Shown here: positions 6,166 through 7,511 of the stretch, one piece after another
Layout of the letters: each line of letters opens with the position of its first letter
How positions within the stretch are numbered: the first letter of the stretch is position 1
Origin: an uncultured Collinsella sp.
GTDB taxonomy: Bacteria; Actinomycetota; Coriobacteriia; Coriobacteriales; Coriobacteriaceae
DNA length: 7,511 bases
Reading direction: 5' to 3'
NCBI GenBank assembly: GCA_900554495.1
Contig: USHR01000093.1
Location: forward strand, 1-7,511
The notes under the pieces: model-generated
What the model saw: the letters and a program-made list of their open reading frames with translations, nothing else
Told to the model about the DNA's origin: nothing
The model's database searches: none
Translations under genes and position numbers: made by a program

Positions 6166-6196
6166 GCGCGCTAGGCGCGGCGAGCGCCTAGCGCGC
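6166..6196. terminator. GC-rich palindrome over the end of cobK, possible terminator
   Basis: Perfect 13-bp arms, GCGCGCTAGGCGC (6166-6178) and GCGCCTAGCGCGC (6184-6196), flank a 5-base loop. The right arm contains the TAG stop codon of cobK (6188-6190 on the minus strand). No T-run follows on either strand. GC-rich hairpins lacking a U-tract occur at transcript ends in high-GC actinobacteria, so a terminator for the corrin operon is possible but unproven. Confidence 0.5.
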
Positions 6197-6961
6197 GAAC
6201 TCCAGTAAGAGCGCGTCTTCCACTTCCCGAAGCGAAAGGGCCCCGCCTCCCTCGGCGGGACGGGTGACCACGATGCAGCGCGCTCCCGCGTCGCGCGCGG
6301 CGGCGAGCTTCTCGGCCGTGCCGCCTACGGTTCCCGAGTCTTTGGTCACAAGCCACTGGGCGCCCACCTGCCGAAGCATCGCCTCGTTGAGCTCGCGGGT
6401 GAAGGGCCCCTGCATGCCGATGACGTGCGACGGCGAAAACCCCGCGTCGATGCACTTCGTTATAACACCGGGCAGCGGGAGCACACGCACGAAGAAGCGC
6501 TCCGCGAAATCGGCGACGCGTGTGTAGGGAGCAAGCTCCTTGCTCCCCGTCGTGAGAAGCGCGCGACCCGGGTTCTCGGAGAGAAAACGCGCCGCGCAGG
6601 CGATCGACGCGACCGACACGACGCCTTTGGGCAGCGCCTCGACCGGGCGCGCAAGGCGCAGGCATCGTGCACCCACGGCGAGCGAAGCGGCCCGGATGTT
6701 GCCGCTTGCGAGCGTAGCGAAGGGGTGCGTGGCGTCGACGACGATGCGCGCGCCGGAAAGCTCGCGCTCCATGTCGGCCTCGTCGAGCCTGCCCGCATGC
6801 ACCTCGATGCCCGGAAGCTCGCCCAAAAGCTCGCCTCCGTACTCGGTTGCCGCGTAGGCACGGGCGGGGATGCCCGCCCCGCTCGCCCATTCGCACAGAA
6901 GGCGGCCCTCGGTGGTGCCGGCGAAGATGCGCAGCGCCGGCGCGGATGCGGGCGCCGTCAC
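6188..6961 (-). CDS. cobK: Precorrin-6A reductase (CobK/CbiJ)
   Basis: This enzyme reduces precorrin-6A (or cobalt-precorrin-6A) with a nicotinamide cofactor during corrin-ring synthesis for vitamin B12. The 257-residue length is normal for the family. Motifs visible from the N-terminus are the nucleotide-binding FAGTTEGR (13-20), VVDATHPFA (74-82), LLTTGSKEL (135-143), GMQGPF (182-187), TKDSGTVGGTAEK (206-218) and VVTRP (230-234). Start choice: GTG at 6961-6959 overlaps the upstream methylmutase stop as GTGA, a 4-base overlap typical of coupled genes, so it is preferred. GC is clearly higher than in the + strand genes, and the gene lies on the opposite strand. An anaerobe would use the cobalt-early (Cbi) pathway, making CbiJ the fitting name; the sequence alone does not settle which. 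Confidence 0.93.
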   Translation of the reverse strand: MTAPASAPALRIFAGTTEGRLLCEWASGAGIPARAYAATEYGGELLGELPGIEVHAGRLDEADMERELSGARIVVDATHPFATLASGNIRAASLAVGARCLRLARPVEALPKGVVSVASIACAARFLSENPGRALLTTGSKELAPYTRVADFAERFFVRVLPLPGVITKCIDAGFSPSHVIGMQGPFTRELNEAMLRQVGAQWLVTKDSGTVGGTAEKLAAARDAGARCIVVTRPAEGGGALSLREVEDALLLEFAR

Positions 6962-7462
6962 TTCGGGCCGCCTGGGCGCGTGATCTGGTAGAGCAGCGCG
7001 TTCATAATGGCAGCCGCCACGGTCGAGCCGCCCTTGCGACCCCTCGCGACGATGGCCGGCACGCGTCGCGCAAGTAGCTCCTCTTTCGCCTCGACCACGT
7101 TCACAAACCCGACCGGCACCCCAACGACGAGCGCGGGCGCGATCTTCCCCGCGTCCATGAGCTCGGCGAGGCGCAGAAGTGCCGTGGGGGCGTTACCGAC
7201 GGCCACGATGAGCGGACCCTCGATGCCGCAAGCTTTGTCCATGCTCGCAACGGCGCGAGTCGTGCCCGCGGCGCGCGCAGCCGCGGCGACATCAGGATCG
7301 GCCATGTAGCACACGGCCTTGCAGCCGAGCTTCGCGAGCGCGGGCTTGCTTATGCCTGCGAGCGCCATGTTCGTGTCGGTGAGCACCGTGGCCCCTGCGC
7401 GCAGTGCGTCGAGCGCACAGTGCGCGGCGTCATGGGTGAACACGAGGGAATCGGCGTACGAG
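6958..7462 (-). CDS. cbiC: Precorrin-8X methylmutase (CobH/CbiC), N-terminally truncated
   Basis: This enzyme moves the C-11 methyl group to C-12, turning (cobalt-)precorrin-8 into hydrogenobyrinate or cobyrinate. About 168 genomic residues remain of roughly 210. Family motifs are LVFTHDAAHCALDALRAGA near the cut, VLTDTNMALAGI, VAVGNAPTALLRL, PALVVGVPVGFV, EAKEELL and ARGRKGGSTVAAAIMNALL. The first ~40 residues are missing, including the region around the catalytic histidine (His43 in Pseudomonas CobH), which would lie only about 9 residues beyond the cut. The gene is cut by the Nextera adapter at 7463, and the apparent start MCIRDS is adapter-encoded. It overlaps the downstream reductase by 4 bases, so the two belong to one operon, probably with more corrin genes beyond the window. 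Confidence 0.94.
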
Positions 7463-7511
7463 CTGTCTCTTATACACATCTGACGCTGCCGACGACGGAG
7501 AGAGTGTAGAT
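7463..7511 (-). other. Illumina Nextera i5-side adapter (artefact)
   Basis: This is synthetic DNA. CTGTCTCTTATACACATCT (7463-7481, Tn5 mosaic end) continues with GACGCTGCCGACGA (7482-7495), the reverse complement of the Nextera read-1 adapter. Then come CGGAGAGA (7496-7503, the i5 index position; its reverse complement TCTCTCCG matches, from memory, index S511) and GTGTAGAT (7504-7511, start of reverse-complement P5). Confidence 0.98.

Larger units (their letters stand above)
5976..6187. other. Junction zone without an intact gene
   Basis: This 212-base stretch lies between convergent units: the exporter operon (+) and the corrin genes (-). It contains the 65-base hairpin, the IS21-like scar and most of a 13-bp palindrome. 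No promoter or start codon with a convincing ribosome site was found. Base composition changes here from moderate to high GC, so this is also the likeliest place for a recombination or assembly joint. Confidence 0.7.

Noticed and set aside
6171..6896. 241-codon minus-strand open frame
   Set aside because: It is an Arg/Gly/Ala-rich out-of-frame shadow of cobK, produced by high GC, with no recognisable motif.
50..7462. An undescribed defence, retron, CRISPR or toxin-antitoxin system
   Set aside because: All intact genes belong to known families, and I saw no spaced direct repeats, reverse transcriptase, nuclease or small toxin-like gene pair.

Overview
The window is a 7.4 kb piece of bacterial DNA with untrimmed Illumina Nextera library adapters at both ends: bases 1-49 (end of P7, 8-base i7 index, read-2 adapter) and 7463-7511 (read-1 adapter, 8-base i5 index, start of P5). 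Only about 50-7462 is biological. Both terminal genes are cut by the adapters, and their apparent N-termini (MSASLVGSEMCIRDR on the left, MCIRDS on the right) are translated adapter.

Bases 50-5975 all read on the + strand, with moderate GC (57-60% in the lines I counted by hand). This part looks like a gut Coriobacteriia genome, and Collinsella is my best guess from protein style and codon use; that is an inference. In order it holds the C-terminal part of an iron-sulfur L-serine dehydratase with its own intrinsic terminator; a promoter and a complete membrane-anchored L,D-transpeptidase; and a second promoter region with a 9-bp inverted repeat. It ends with a tightly overlapping three-gene operon: a HlyD/MacA-type membrane-fusion protein, a MacB/LolD-type ATPase and a MacB/FtsX-type permease. 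The three together resemble the Gram-positive YknX-YknY-YknZ type of exporter. The transpeptidase and the exporter are both cell-envelope proteins, but they appear to be separate transcription units.

Bases 5976-6187 form a junction zone without an intact gene. It contains a 65-base imperfect hairpin (5990-6054), a minus-strand fragment resembling an IS21-family IstA transposase with an in-frame stop (about 6066-6152), and a perfect 13-bp GC-rich palindrome (6166-6196) that covers the stop codon of the next gene.

Bases 6188-7462 read on the - strand with clearly higher GC (65-73% in counted lines). They encode two consecutive corrin-ring enzymes, precorrin-8X methylmutase (CobH/CbiC, cut by the adapter) and precorrin-6A reductase (CobK/CbiJ, complete), overlapping by 4 bases. 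This is a cobalamin biosynthesis operon fragment.

The change of strand, GC and function at a repeat/IS scar, in a contig that also carries raw adapters, makes an assembly or amplification chimera of two genomes a serious possibility. I found no convincing undescribed biological system. The most notable items are the artefacts, the hairpin element, the IS21 scar and the possible chimeric joint.
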